From contig NZ_BMRT01000010.1 in assembly GCF_014648775.1 (NCBI RefSeq), forward strand, positions 124,001 through 188,000: DNA of 64,000 nt. Reading direction: 5' to 3'. This document shows positions 30,659-38,485 of the stretch, piece after piece. A model generated the notes under the pieces. That model was not told where the DNA came from. It did no database searches and worked only from the letters and a program-made list of their open reading frames with translations. The stretch is from Streptomyces abikoensis. Its GTDB lineage: Bacteria > Actinomycetota > Actinomycetes > Streptomycetales > Streptomycetaceae. Each line of letters opens with the position of its first letter. The stretch's first letter is position 1. The translations under genes were made by a program, and so were the position numbers.

Positions 30659-30829
30659 ATGGCCGTGCCCAAGCGGAAGATGTCCCGCTCCAACACCCGC
30701 CACCGCCGCGCCCAGTGGAAGGCGAGCACGCCCCACCTGGTGCCGGTCACCGTCGAGGGCGCCGTGCACATGGTTCCGCAGCGCCTGGTGAAGGCGTACG
30801 AGCGCGGGCTGCTGCGCCCGGAGGGCTGA
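30659..30829 (+). CDS. rpmF: 50S ribosomal protein L32, cysteine-free paralogue
   Basis: A 56-residue protein (MAVPKRKMSRSNTRHRRAQWKA, then HLVPVTVEGAVHMVPQRLVKAYERGLLRPEG). The usual CxxC...CxxC zinc ribbon is entirely absent, making it the C- form that replaces the zinc-binding L32 under zinc shortage. The Zur-like operator upstream and the COG0523 GTPase five bases downstream are the standard company of such paralogues in actinobacteria. GGAGG lies about ten bases before the ATG. Confidence 0.93.
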   Translation: MAVPKRKMSRSNTRHRRAQWKASTPHLVPVTVEGAVHMVPQRLVKAYERGLLRPEG

Positions 30830-30834
30830 CGGCG

Positions 30835-31977
30835 ATGGCTGATCACCGGCTGCCGGTGACCGTCCTCTCCGGCTTCCTCGGCGCGGGCAAGACGACCCTC
30901 CTCAACCACGTCCTCGCCAACCGCGACGGGCTGCGCGTCGCCGTGATCGTCAACGACATGAGCGAGATCAACATCGATGCCGCGCTGGTGCGGGGCGGAG
31001 AAGGCGCGCTGTCGCGGACCGAGGAACGCCTGGTCGAGATGACCAACGGCTGCATCTGCTGCACCCTGCGGGACGATCTCCTCGAGGAGGTGGACCGGCT
31101 GGCCCGCGAAGGACGCTTCGACCACCTGCTCATCGAGTCGAGCGGGATCTCCGAACCGATGCCCGTCGCCGCCACCTTCGCCTTCCCCCGGGACGACGGC
31201 GCGACCCTCGGCGACCTCGCCCGGCTCGACACCATGGTCACCGTCGTGGACGCCGCGAACTTCCTCCCCGAGCTCGAGAGCGGCGACGGCCTCGCGGAAC
31301 GCGGCCTCGACCAGTACGAGGACGACGAGCGGACGGTGAGCGATCTCCTCATGGACCAGATCGAGTTCGCCGACGTCATCGTGGTCAACAAGCTCGACCT
31401 GGTCGGGGCGGCGGATACCGACCGGCTCCGGGCGGCGCTCGCCCGGCTCAATCCGGCCGCCCGCGTCGTGCCGGCCGAGCACGGCCGGGTGGACCCGTCG
31501 GCGATCCTCGGCACCGGTCTCTTCGACCTGGAGCGCGCCCAGCAGGCGCCCGGGTGGGTCAGGGAGCTCAACGGCGACCACATCCCCGAGACCGAGGAGC
31601 ACGGCATCTCCTCGACGGTCTTCCGTGCCGGGAGGGCCTTCCATCCCGAACGGCTGTGGACGTTCGTCACCGAGGAACTCGACTCCGGGGCCTACGGCCA
31701 AGTGCTGCGTTCCAAGGGGTTCTTCTGGCTGGCCGGGCGTGACCGGGTGACCGGGCTGTGGTCGCAGGCCGGGGCCGTGGCCCGGTTCGAACCCGCCGGC
31801 GCCCGCGAGCCCGGCGGACAGGGGCAGGAAATCGTCTTCATCGGCACGGAGTTGCGCCCCGAGGCACTGCGGCAGGCGCTGTCCGCCTGCCTCGTACGGC
31901 CGGACGATTCGGGGACGTCATGGTTCGACCCCTTCCCCGCCTGGGACGTCCACGGGCTGGAGGCAGCCCGCGCGTGA
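30835..31977 (+). CDS. COG0523 family GTP-binding metallochaperone
   Basis: A 380-residue G3E GTPase of the CobW/ZigA group. Walker A is GFLGAGKTTLL (13-23), the metal-binding GCICC motif follows TN (about 63-67), Walker B/switch is LLIESSGISEP, and the guanine-specificity motif is NKLD (about 186). A CobW C-terminal domain follows (STVFRAGRAFHPERLWTFV, GFFWLAGR). It begins six bases after the L32 stop, so both are probably derepressed together by zinc starvation. The enzyme would deliver zinc to priority proteins. It continues to a WDVHGLEAARA end of normal length. Confidence 0.93.
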   Translation: MADHRLPVTVLSGFLGAGKTTLLNHVLANRDGLRVAVIVNDMSEINIDAALVRGGEGALSRTEERLVEMTNGCICCTLRDDLLEEVDRLAREGRFDHLLIESSGISEPMPVAATFAFPRDDGATLGDLARLDTMVTVVDAANFLPELESGDGLAERGLDQYEDDERTVSDLLMDQIEFADVIVVNKLDLVGAADTDRLRAALARLNPAARVVPAEHGRVDPSAILGTGLFDLERAQQAPGWVRELNGDHIPETEEHGISSTVFRAGRAFHPERLWTFVTEELDSGAYGQVLRSKGFFWLAGRDRVTGLWSQAGAVARFEPAGAREPGGQGQEIVFIGTELRPEALRQALSACLVRPDDSGTSWFDPFPAWDVHGLEAARA

Positions 31978-32103
31978 GGCCAGGGCCCCGGGCCCGGCTG
32001 TCAGCCGTCCCGCCAGGGGTCGCCCCGGCGGGACGGCACTCGGTCGGCGACGGCCCGCAGCTGACACGCCACCCCGGGGTCCGGGCGATCTGCGGGCACG
32101 TCG

Positions 32104-32146
32104 TGGCTTGTCGCGCAGTTCCCCGCGCCCCTACGGGGCACCGTGG
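32104..32146. repeat. Common Streptomyces intergenic repeat
   Basis: A GTCGCGCAGTTCCCCGCGCC sequence with a following CCCCTACGGGGCA hairpin. I recognise it as a dispersed palindromic repeat found between genes in many Streptomyces chromosomes. It overlaps the stop of the small minus-strand ORF. Confidence 0.6.
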
Positions 32147-32202
32147 CCCGGACCGCAGGGGCAGCCGGAGCCGCACGTCGGGTACGGCGTGTGAACGATC
32201 AC
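32131..32202 (-). CDS. 23-residue Cys-rich ORF downstream of Fur-family pseudogene
   Basis: A GTG-started ORF encoding MIVHTPYPTCGSGCPCGPGH plus GAP. CAGGAG is nine bases upstream, a proper ribosome-binding site, and the ORF begins three bases after the former Fur-family stop. Three cysteines in CxxxCxC and two histidines could bind a metal ion. It may be a real small metal-binding peptide of the zinc-response locus or a chance ORF. Confidence 0.4.
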   Translation of the reverse strand: MIVHTPYPTCGSGCPCGPGHGAP

Positions 32203-32204
32203 GG

Positions 32205-32630
32205 TCAGCGCTCCTGCGTCTGTGCCCGCTCCTCCTTCCGGCAGCGGTCCGGACAGCGGCCGGAGAGTTCGACGGCGTGCCGGACGTCGGCGAACCCGGA
32301 GGTCCGGGCATCCGGTCCGCCCAGTTCTCCACGGGGCCGGATTCGACGGCCAGGCTGAGGCCGCACTCGGCGCAGTCAGGTAGTGGCGGTGGTCGGGGCC
32401 GGGGCGGTGGCGGAAGAGCCGCTCGCCGTTGGTGTCGCGGAAGATGTCCGCACGGCCGGCCTCGGCCAGCGCGGGCAGGGTGCGACAGACGGTGGAGAGG
32501 CCGACGGACGAGCCGTCGGCCACGAGCCGCTTGTGCAGGGCCTGGGCGCTGACGAAACCCTCCGCCACGACAAGGGCCCCAGGACCACCGCACGCCGCTG
32601 TGTGGCGCGGCCGGTCAGCGCCCGGTGGCC
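32205..32630 (-). pseudogene. Fur-family regulator gene (Zur-like) broken by frameshifts
   Basis: Fur-family sequence is spread over several frames. TGRATQRRAVVLG is in one frame, VVAEGFVSAQALHKRLVADGSSVGLSTVCRTLPALAEAGRADIFRDTNGERLFRH, ending DHRHYL, in the next, then CAECGLSLAVESGPVENWADRM, then GFADVRHAVELSGRCPDRC and a stop. Joining them needs three shifts, near 32575, 32375 and 32310. Both CxxC-type metal pairs and the H-rich hinge are recognisable. Three independent shifts argue for decay, though sequencing error is possible. It sits beside the zinc-starvation genes, so it may be a lost second Zur. Confidence 0.75.
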
Positions 32631-32745
32631 TTGGCCAGGGCCTCTGCGATGCCCTGGAGCCGGGTGGTCTGCCACTGCTGGAAGCCACGGGCGAGCCGCC
32701 TCGGCGCGAGCCGCGCCGCAGCCGTGGCTCCGCCGCCCTTCCGGA

Positions 32746-32762
32746 ATACCCCAGGGGGGTAT
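32746..32762. promoter_or_regulatory. CsoR-type copper operator
   Basis: ATACCCCAGGGGGGTAT is the pseudo-palindromic G-tract with flanking AT/TA recognised by copper-sensing CsoR repressors. It lies 85 bases before copZ. No csoR gene is present in the window. Confidence 0.75.
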
Positions 32763-32846
32763 ATCGTTCATGTCGTCGGAAGGAACGCCGGGCAGCGCCC
32801 GGCACCACTTCCCTGTCCCGTTTCCCGTATCCCGAAGGAAGCAGCC

Positions 32847-33086
32847 ATGACCTCCCAGACGAACTCCGGCACCGGCATCACCACCGTCTACAAGGTGACC
32901 GGCATGACGTGCGGCCACTGCGAGGGTTCGGTCTCGCAGGAGGTCTCCGCGATGGCGGGCGTGACGTCCGTCAAGGCCGTGGCCGCCACCGGCCTGGTCA
33001 CCGTCGTCTCCGCCGGCCCGCTGGACGACGAGGCCGTGCGCGCCGCCGTGGACGAGGCGGGCTACGAGCTCGCCGGCCGCGCCTGA
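32847..33086 (+). CDS. copZ: Copper chaperone CopZ (HMA domain)
   Basis: A 79-residue protein. One heavy-metal-associated domain covers residues 12-78 with the copper ligands Cys22 and Cys25 in MTCGHC, and VSAMAGVTSVKAVAATGLVTV forming the second half. The ATG follows GAAGGAAG. It hands Cu(I) to the CopA ATPase encoded 100 bases downstream. Both are probably induced when CsoR releases the operator upstream. Confidence 0.95.
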   Translation: MTSQTNSGTGITTVYKVTGMTCGHCEGSVSQEVSAMAGVTSVKAVAATGLVTVVSAGPLDDEAVRAAVDEAGYELAGRA

Positions 33087-33187
33087 CCAGCCAGGTACCC
33101 CTCCCCGGTATTCCTCACCGCCGGCCCGTACCGCTCCGCTCATACGGACGCCGTACGGTCCGGCCCTCCTCCAGGAGATCCGCAGCA

Positions 33188-35458
33188 ATGACCAGCATCG
33201 CTCCCGAGCAGACAACGGCCGTGCCGGCCGCCGGCGTCGAACTCTCCATCGGCGGGATGACCTGCGCCTCGTGTGCCGCGCGCATCGAGAAGAAGCTCAA
33301 CCGGATGGACGGCGTCACGGCGACGGTCAACTTCGCCACGGAGAAGGCCAAGGTCTCCTACGGCCCGGGCGTCGAGGTCGCCGACCTGATCGCGACGGTG
33401 GAGAAGACCGGCTACACCGCCCAGGAGCCCCCGAAGCCGGCGGCCCGTGCGGAGGCGGCGCCGGCCGAGGCCGAGGAGGACGCGAGCGGCGGTGAGCTCG
33501 GTGCCCTGCGGCAGCGGCTGCTGGTGTCGCTGGTCCTGTCGGTGCCGGTGGTGCTGATGGCGATGGTGCCCGCGCTGCAGTTCGACAACTGGCAGTGGCT
33601 CTCGCTCACCCTGGCCGCCCCCGTCGTCGTGTGGGGCGCGCTGCCCTTCCACAAGGCAGCGTGGACCAACGCCCGGCACGGGGCCGCGACGATGGACACG
33701 CTGGTGTCGATCGGCACCCTCGCCGCGCTCGGCTGGTCGCTGTGGGCCCTGTTCTTCGGCCACGCGGGGATGCCGGGCATGCGGCACGGCTTCGACTTCT
33801 CGGTCTCGCGGGCCGACGGCTCCTCCTCCATCTACCTGGAGGCCGCCGCCGGAGTGACCGCCTTCATCCTCGCCGGGCGCTACCTGGAGGCGAAGTCCAA
33901 GCGCAAGGCCGGTGCCGCGCTGCGGGCGCTGCTGGAGCTGGGCGCCAAGGACGTGACCGTCCTGCGCGACGGGCGCGAGACCCGCATACCCGTAGCGGAA
34001 CTGGCCGTCGGCGACCGGTTCGTCGTACGGCCCGGGGAGAAGATCGCCACCGACGGCACCGTCGTCGAAGGCGGTTCCGCGATCGACGCCTCCATGCTCA
34101 CCGGTGAGTCCGTGCCCGTCGACGTGACCACCGGCGACACCGTCACCGGCGCGACCGTCAACGTCTCCGGCCGCCTCGTCGTCGAGGCCACCCGCGTCGG
34201 CGCCGACACCCAGCTCTCCCGCATGGCCAAGCTGGTGGAGGACGCGCAGAACGGCAAGGCCGCCGTCCAGCGCCTGGCCGACCGCATCTCCGGCGTCTTC
34301 GTCCCCGTCGTCCTGCTGATCGCCCTGGGCACGCTGCTGACGTGGCTGTTCGTGACCGGCGACGCCACCGCCGCGTTCACCGCCGCCGTCGCCGTCCTCA
34401 TCATCGCCTGCCCCTGCGCCCTGGGCCTGGCCACGCCGACCGCGCTGATGGTCGGCACCGGACGCGGCGCCCAGCTCGGCATCCTCATCAAGGGCCCCGA
34501 GGTCCTGGAGTCCACCCGCCGCGTCGACACCGTCGTCCTGGACAAGACCGGCACCGTCACCACCGGCCGCATGACCCTCCAGGACGTCGTCACCGCCCCC
34601 GGCGTCACCGAGCACGACCTGCTGCGGCTGGCCGGCGCGCTGGAGCACGCCTCCGAGCACCCCATCGCCCGCGCCATCGCCGACGGCGCCGCCGCCCGCA
34701 CCGGCACGCTGCCCGTACCGGAGAGCTTCGAGAACGTCGCCGGGCTGGGCGTGCAGGGCGTCGTGGAGGGCCACGCGGTTCTCGTGGGGCGCGAGACGCT
34801 CCTCGCCGAGTGGGTGATCGAGCTGCCCGCCGAGCTCGCCGCCGCCAAGGCCGCCGCCGAAGCGGAGGGCCGCACCGCCGTGGCCGTCGCCTGGGACGGC
34901 GAGGCGCGAGGCGTCCTGACCGTCGCCGACGCCGTCAAGGACACCAGCGCCCGGGCGATAGCCGAACTGCGCCGCCTCGGCCTCACCCCCGTCCTCCTGA
35001 CCGGCGACAACAAGGCCGTCGCCGAGGCCGTGGCCCGCGAGGTGGGCATCGACGAGGTCATCGCCGAGGTCCTGCCGCAGGACAAGGTCGCCGTCGTCAA
35101 GCGGCTGCAGGGCGAGGGCCGTTCGGTCGCCATGGTCGGCGACGGCGTCAACGACGCCGCCGCCCTGGCCACCGCCGACCTGGGCCTGGCCATGGGCACC
35201 GGCACCGACGCCGCCATCGAGGCCGGCGACCTCACCCTCGTCCGGGGCGACCTGCTCGTGGCCGCCGACGCGATCCGCCTCTCCCGCCGCACCCTCGGCA
35301 CCATCAAGGGCAACCTCTTCTGGGCCTTCGGCTACAACATCGCGGCCCTCCCCCTCGCGGCGGCCGGCATGCTCAACCCGATGATCGCGGGCGCGGCGAT
35401 GGCCTTCTCCTCCGTCTTCGTCGTCACCAACAGCCTCCGCCTCCGCCGCTTCCGCTGA
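33188..35458 (+). CDS. copA: Cu(I)-exporting P1B-type ATPase
   Basis: A 756-residue copper pump. One N-terminal HMA domain (Cys26, Cys29 in MTCASC) is followed by the membrane domain of a P1B-1 ATPase. The actuator has TGES, the transport CPC motif is at 408-410, the phosphorylated Asp452 is in DKTGTVTTG, and EHPIARAIA carries the P1B His-Pro. GDGVNDAAALATADLG closes the P domain, and YNIAALPLAAAGMLNPMIAGAAMAFSS is the typical last membrane pair with its NY..S set. AGGAGAT precedes the ATG. A strong terminator ends the copZ-copA unit. Confidence 0.96.
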   Translation: MTSIAPEQTTAVPAAGVELSIGGMTCASCAARIEKKLNRMDGVTATVNFATEKAKVSYGPGVEVADLIATVEKTGYTAQEPPKPAARAEAAPAEAEEDASGGELGALRQRLLVSLVLSVPVVLMAMVPALQFDNWQWLSLTLAAPVVVWGALPFHKAAWTNARHGAATMDTLVSIGTLAALGWSLWALFFGHAGMPGMRHGFDFSVSRADGSSSIYLEAAAGVTAFILAGRYLEAKSKRKAGAALRALLELGAKDVTVLRDGRETRIPVAELAVGDRFVVRPGEKIATDGTVVEGGSAIDASMLTGESVPVDVTTGDTVTGATVNVSGRLVVEATRVGADTQLSRMAKLVEDAQNGKAAVQRLADRISGVFVPVVLLIALGTLLTWLFVTGDATAAFTAAVAVLIIACPCALGLATPTALMVGTGRGAQLGILIKGPEVLESTRRVDTVVLDKTGTVTTGRMTLQDVVTAPGVTEHDLLRLAGALEHASEHPIARAIADGAAARTGTLPVPESFENVAGLGVQGVVEGHAVLVGRETLLAEWVIELPAELAAAKAAAEAEGRTAVAVAWDGEARGVLTVADAVKDTSARAIAELRRLGLTPVLLTGDNKAVAEAVAREVGIDEVIAEVLPQDKVAVVKRLQGEGRSVAMVGDGVNDAAALATADLGLAMGTGTDAAIEAGDLTLVRGDLLVAADAIRLSRRTLGTIKGNLFWAFGYNIAALPLAAAGMLNPMIAGAAMAFSSVFVVTNSLRLRRFR

Positions 35459-35490
35459 GGCCTGGCATCGAGGCCTGAACCCTGGCAGGG

Positions 35491-35521
35491 AGGCCCGGAC
35501 CGCACCACGCGGTCCGGGCCT
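35491..35521. terminator. Terminator of copZ-copA
   Basis: A perfect 13-bp stem (AGGCCCGGACCGC/GCGGTCCGGGCCT) with a five-base loop, 33 bases after the copA stop. Confidence 0.85.
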
Positions 35522-35616
35522 TGCCGCAGGTGTGGCTCGCGTCATATGCCGGTAGTTTGGGGTTTCGGGCGCCCGTCCAGGGGGCCTGGGAGATCCAGGG
35601 GGTCCAGGAGGTCGCG

Positions 35617-36300
35617 ATGTTGCGGCAGACCCGACTGCCCGGCGAGTCGGCGGAGTACCTCGCCGCCCGGGAGGAGCTCCGTCTCGCCGAGATCGAGCTC
35701 ATGCGTCAGCGCGAGACCGTCGCGGCCCGGCGGCGGGCGCTCCCCCGGGGGACGCCGGTCGACGACTACGTCTTCGCCGAGGGCCCCGCCGATCTGGACG
35801 CGGGCGACGCGCCCGTGCGCGAGGTCGCGCTGAGCGGGCTGTTCACCGCCCCGGACCGGCCGTTGATCGTCTACCACTTCATGTACGGCAAGCGGCAGAC
35901 CGAGCCGTGCCCGATGTGCACCATGTGGATCGACGGCTACAACGGCGTCGCCCACCACATCGCCCGGAACGCCGACTTCGTCATCGCCGCGGCCGCCGAC
36001 CCGCCCACCCTGCGGGAGCACGCCCGGCGGCGCGGCTGGTCGCGGCTGCGGCTGCTGAGCTGCGGGGACAGCCGCTTCAAGTACGACCTGGGCAGTGAGG
36101 ACGAGGCCGGCGAGCAGGACTCCACCCTCTCCGTCTTCACCCGGGACGCCGACGGCACGGTCCGCCACACCTACTCCGCCCACCCGCGCCTGGCCGAGGA
36201 CATCCAGGAGCGCGGCATCGACCTCCTCAGCCCCGTCTGGCACCTCCTCGATCTGACACCGGGCGGGCGGGGCGACTGGTATCCGGGGCTGGACTACTAG
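35617..36300 (+). CDS. DUF899 family thioredoxin-like protein
   Basis: A 227-residue protein preceded by AGGAGG. Its layout is that of DUF899: SAEYLAAREELRLAEIELMRQRETVAARRRALPRG at the start, VDDYVF, then LFTAPDRPLIVYHFMYG, PCPMCTMWIDGYNGVAHHI and FKYDLG, ending WYPGLDY. PCPMC is in the place of the thioredoxin active site. The biological role is unknown; the family is often described as dithiol-disulfide isomerase-like. Its 3' end overlaps the convergent lipoprotein gene by 74 bases. Confidence 0.9.
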   Translation: MLRQTRLPGESAEYLAAREELRLAEIELMRQRETVAARRRALPRGTPVDDYVFAEGPADLDAGDAPVREVALSGLFTAPDRPLIVYHFMYGKRQTEPCPMCTMWIDGYNGVAHHIARNADFVIAAAADPPTLREHARRRGWSRLRLLSCGDSRFKYDLGSEDEAGEQDSTLSVFTRDADGTVRHTYSAHPRLAEDIQERGIDLLSPVWHLLDLTPGGRGDWYPGLDY

Positions 36301-36781
36301 GCGGGGTCGCCGGTGGGGTCGAGCGCGTGTTGCGGGTGCGTTCCAGGGAGCAGATCTGCATGCCGAAGGAGCGGAGCCGCCACATCTTTCCCGAGTTGCC
36401 CTTGATCTCGTCGACGCTCGGGTAGCCCTTCTCGTCGTGGGCGACGTTGTTGAGGGCGTAGATCTTGCCGTCGGGCGCCTGGAAGGTGATGGCGAAGCCG
36501 CTGTACGGCGTCGTGTCGCAGGCGACCTTTCCCTTGTCGGGCTTGAGCGGCCACGCGGCGCCGAACTGGTCGGCCGTGACCGCCTGCGGGTTGCTCTCGG
36601 CGCCCGGCCACTTCAGGGCGGCGTCGCGCTCCTCGGAGCAGCCCGTGACGAGGACGGCGCCGGCCAGCACCCCGGCCGCCAGGACCAGCGCGCGGACTCG
36701 GTGTTCGCGACGGGTTCGGGTCTCGATCACCGGTGTGCCCCCGGTCCCGGGTGGCATCTCCGGATTCGTCGCCGAGTACAT
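36227..36781 (-). CDS. Putative lipoprotein (DUF2511-like)
   Basis: A 184-residue protein. GGGGAGG precedes the ATG. After a basic segment a signal sequence (VRALVLAAGVLAGAVLVTGC) ends in a lipobox cysteine at residue 48. The exported part reads WPLKPDKGKVACDTTPYSGFAITFQAPDGKIYALNNVA, with a further Cys in MQICSLE, resembling DUF2511. The last ~35 residues are Pro/Ser/Arg-rich and lie antisense to the DUF899 gene, so the tail may be a read-through extension. Confidence 0.75.
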   Translation of the reverse strand: MYSATNPEMPPGTGGTPVIETRTRREHRVRALVLAAGVLAGAVLVTGCSEERDAALKWPGAESNPQAVTADQFGAAWPLKPDKGKVACDTTPYSGFAITFQAPDGKIYALNNVAHDEKGYPSVDEIKGNSGKMWRLRSFGMQICSLERTRNTRSTPPATPPSSPAPDTSRPARPVSDRGGARRG

Positions 36782-36880
36782 GGCCTCCCCCTTCTGCTAC
36801 ATCGTGTAGCACTTGTGGGTGTGGGGATGCCCCGCCACCCACGCCGTTTCTTTACGTCACAGCGTCACAGCGTCAAAACG

Positions 36881-37813
36881 TCACAGCAGAATGCTCACGG
36901 CACTCACCAGCGCCCCCGTCGCGATCCGCACCGGCCACGCCTGCCACGCCGGCATCACTCGTGGCGGCGCCGCCAACGCCCGTGCGCGGTGGGCCAGTTC
37001 TGTGCCGGGGTCGAGGAATCCGGCGCTGACGGCACTGACGGCGCCGACCGTGCCGACCGCGTCGGCGGCGTCCAGCCGCGCGCACAGTGCCTTCGCCACC
37101 GCCGCCGCGCCGTCGGACTCACGGGCGTTCTGGTCGGCCCACAGCTCGGCGGTGAGCCGGACTTCGGCGAGGACCGCCTTCCGGCCGGGAATCCACCACC
37201 ACGACCGCAGGGCGCAGGTGGCCAGGAAGATCCACAGGGGGTGACGCGCCCGCGCGTGGGCGCGCTCGTGCGCGATGATCGCGGAGGCGTCCGAGGATTC
37301 CGCCACCGCCGAGCCGAGGACGATACGGGGCCGTACCAGGCCGACCGTGCTCGCCAGGCTCCGCTCGGCCCGACCCTCGCCCCGCACGATCCACACGTCC
37401 CCGCACCGCCGCGGCGCGAGCAGCGCGACCGTACGCCCCGTGCGGGCCACCTGGATCGCCCCGGCGGCGAACGACACGGCGATCGAGGCCAGCGGCACGA
37501 CCGACACCGCGAGCATCAGCTGCGCCCCCAGGGCCTGCAGCACATGCCGCCCGTCGATGTCCGTGACGCCGTTGCTGATGCCCCAGGCCATCGGCGCCCG
37601 CCACGGCAGCGCGTCGCGCAGCGGGCTGTGCGGCACATAGGGAACGGCCGTCGCCAGCAGGGGCGTCACCGCGAGGCCCACCGCGAGGACGAACCGTTCC
37701 CGGGCCGGTAACCGCGCCGACGACCTGCGCAGCGCGTGCCACAGGCCGACGGCGACCAGGGGGCACCACCAGGCGAGCAGCACCTGTGGATAGCCCAGCC
37801 AGCTCACGCTCAC
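36881..37813 (-). CDS. M56 family (BlaR1-like) membrane metallopeptidase
   Basis: A 310-residue membrane protein with a GTG start overlapping the BlaI stop (GTGA). There are three to four membrane helices before the zinc motif HERAH at residues 182-186 (SAIIAHERAHARARHPLWIFL). ELWADQNAR supplies the downstream glutamate of gluzincins. A last helix lies at the C-terminus. No penicillin-binding sensor domain is present, so it is the short actinobacterial form. It likely cleaves or activates the neighbouring BlaI-type repressor in response to an envelope signal. Confidence 0.88.
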   Translation of the reverse strand: MSVSWLGYPQVLLAWWCPLVAVGLWHALRRSSARLPARERFVLAVGLAVTPLLATAVPYVPHSPLRDALPWRAPMAWGISNGVTDIDGRHVLQALGAQLMLAVSVVPLASIAVSFAAGAIQVARTGRTVALLAPRRCGDVWIVRGEGRAERSLASTVGLVRPRIVLGSAVAESSDASAIIAHERAHARARHPLWIFLATCALRSWWWIPGRKAVLAEVRLTAELWADQNARESDGAAAVAKALCARLDAADAVGTVGAVSAVSAGFLDPGTELAHRARALAAPPRVMPAWQAWPVRIATGALVSAVSILL

Positions 37814-38259
37814 GCGGATGCCCCCGCAGCGCCGCCGGGTTCGTCCTCACCGGCCTCGTCCGACGGGTCGGCGATGCCGGCCAGTAGCGCGCGTACCTGC
37901 GCGAGCTGGTCGGCATCGCCGCTCACCGTCCGGACGAAGTTCGCCACGGCGAGGTCACCGAAGCCGTCGACCACTTGGCGCACCTGCTCGGCCGCCACGC
38001 GCTGTTCGACCTCGCGCCGGGAGGACCGCGCCCAGTACACGTACTGGCGCCCCTCCTTGCGGCGGGCCAGCAGCTCCTTGATCACCAGGCGCTCCATCAC
38101 CGTCTTGACGGTGGTGTACGCCTGGCCGCCGTCGAGCCGCCGGGCACAGGCGCTCACGTCCAGCTCGGCCGACGACCACATGACCTCCAGGATCGCCAGC
38201 TCAAGCGGCCCGAAGTGCCCTGCCAGGCCCCGGCCCCGACCACCCCTCCACGACGACAT
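37810..38259 (-). CDS. BlaI/MecI/CopY family repressor
   Basis: A 149-residue protein. The winged helix is GPLELAILEVMWSSAELDVSACARRLDGGQAYTTVKTVMERLVIKELLARRKEGRQYVYWA, a textbook BlaI domain. The C-terminal helices (VEQRVAAEQVRQVVDGFGDLAVANFVRTV) form the dimer and cleavage region. An ATG nine codons earlier (38286) is an alternative start. A GCTA...TAGC dyad lies directly at the start region and could be its own operator. It forms an operon with the M56 peptidase. Confidence 0.9.
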   Translation of the reverse strand: MSSWRGGRGRGLAGHFGPLELAILEVMWSSAELDVSACARRLDGGQAYTTVKTVMERLVIKELLARRKEGRQYVYWARSSRREVEQRVAAEQVRQVVDGFGDLAVANFVRTVSGDADQLAQVRALLAGIADPSDEAGEDEPGGAAGASA

Positions 38260-38485
38260 GCTACGCACCATAGCAGTTCGCGACATGCGGGAGCGATCAG
38301 TATTCGCCGGCCGAACCCGCCTCTCTGGAGCGGGACATGGCCGCCGAGGGCGTGAGGCGCCATCCGCACCGGGTCCACCTCTCCCAGCGGCGAGGGTCGA
38401 CCGTCGCCCGACTGGCGGAGGGCCGAACGGGCGAGCCCGGCTTCACCCAGCCCTATGTCCGTATTGTGCGGATATTCTATGGACT

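Noticed and set aside
33140..35545. 801-residue minus-strand open frame opposite copA
   Set aside because: It is antisense to a complete P1B ATPase with all motifs and lacks any recognisable domain.
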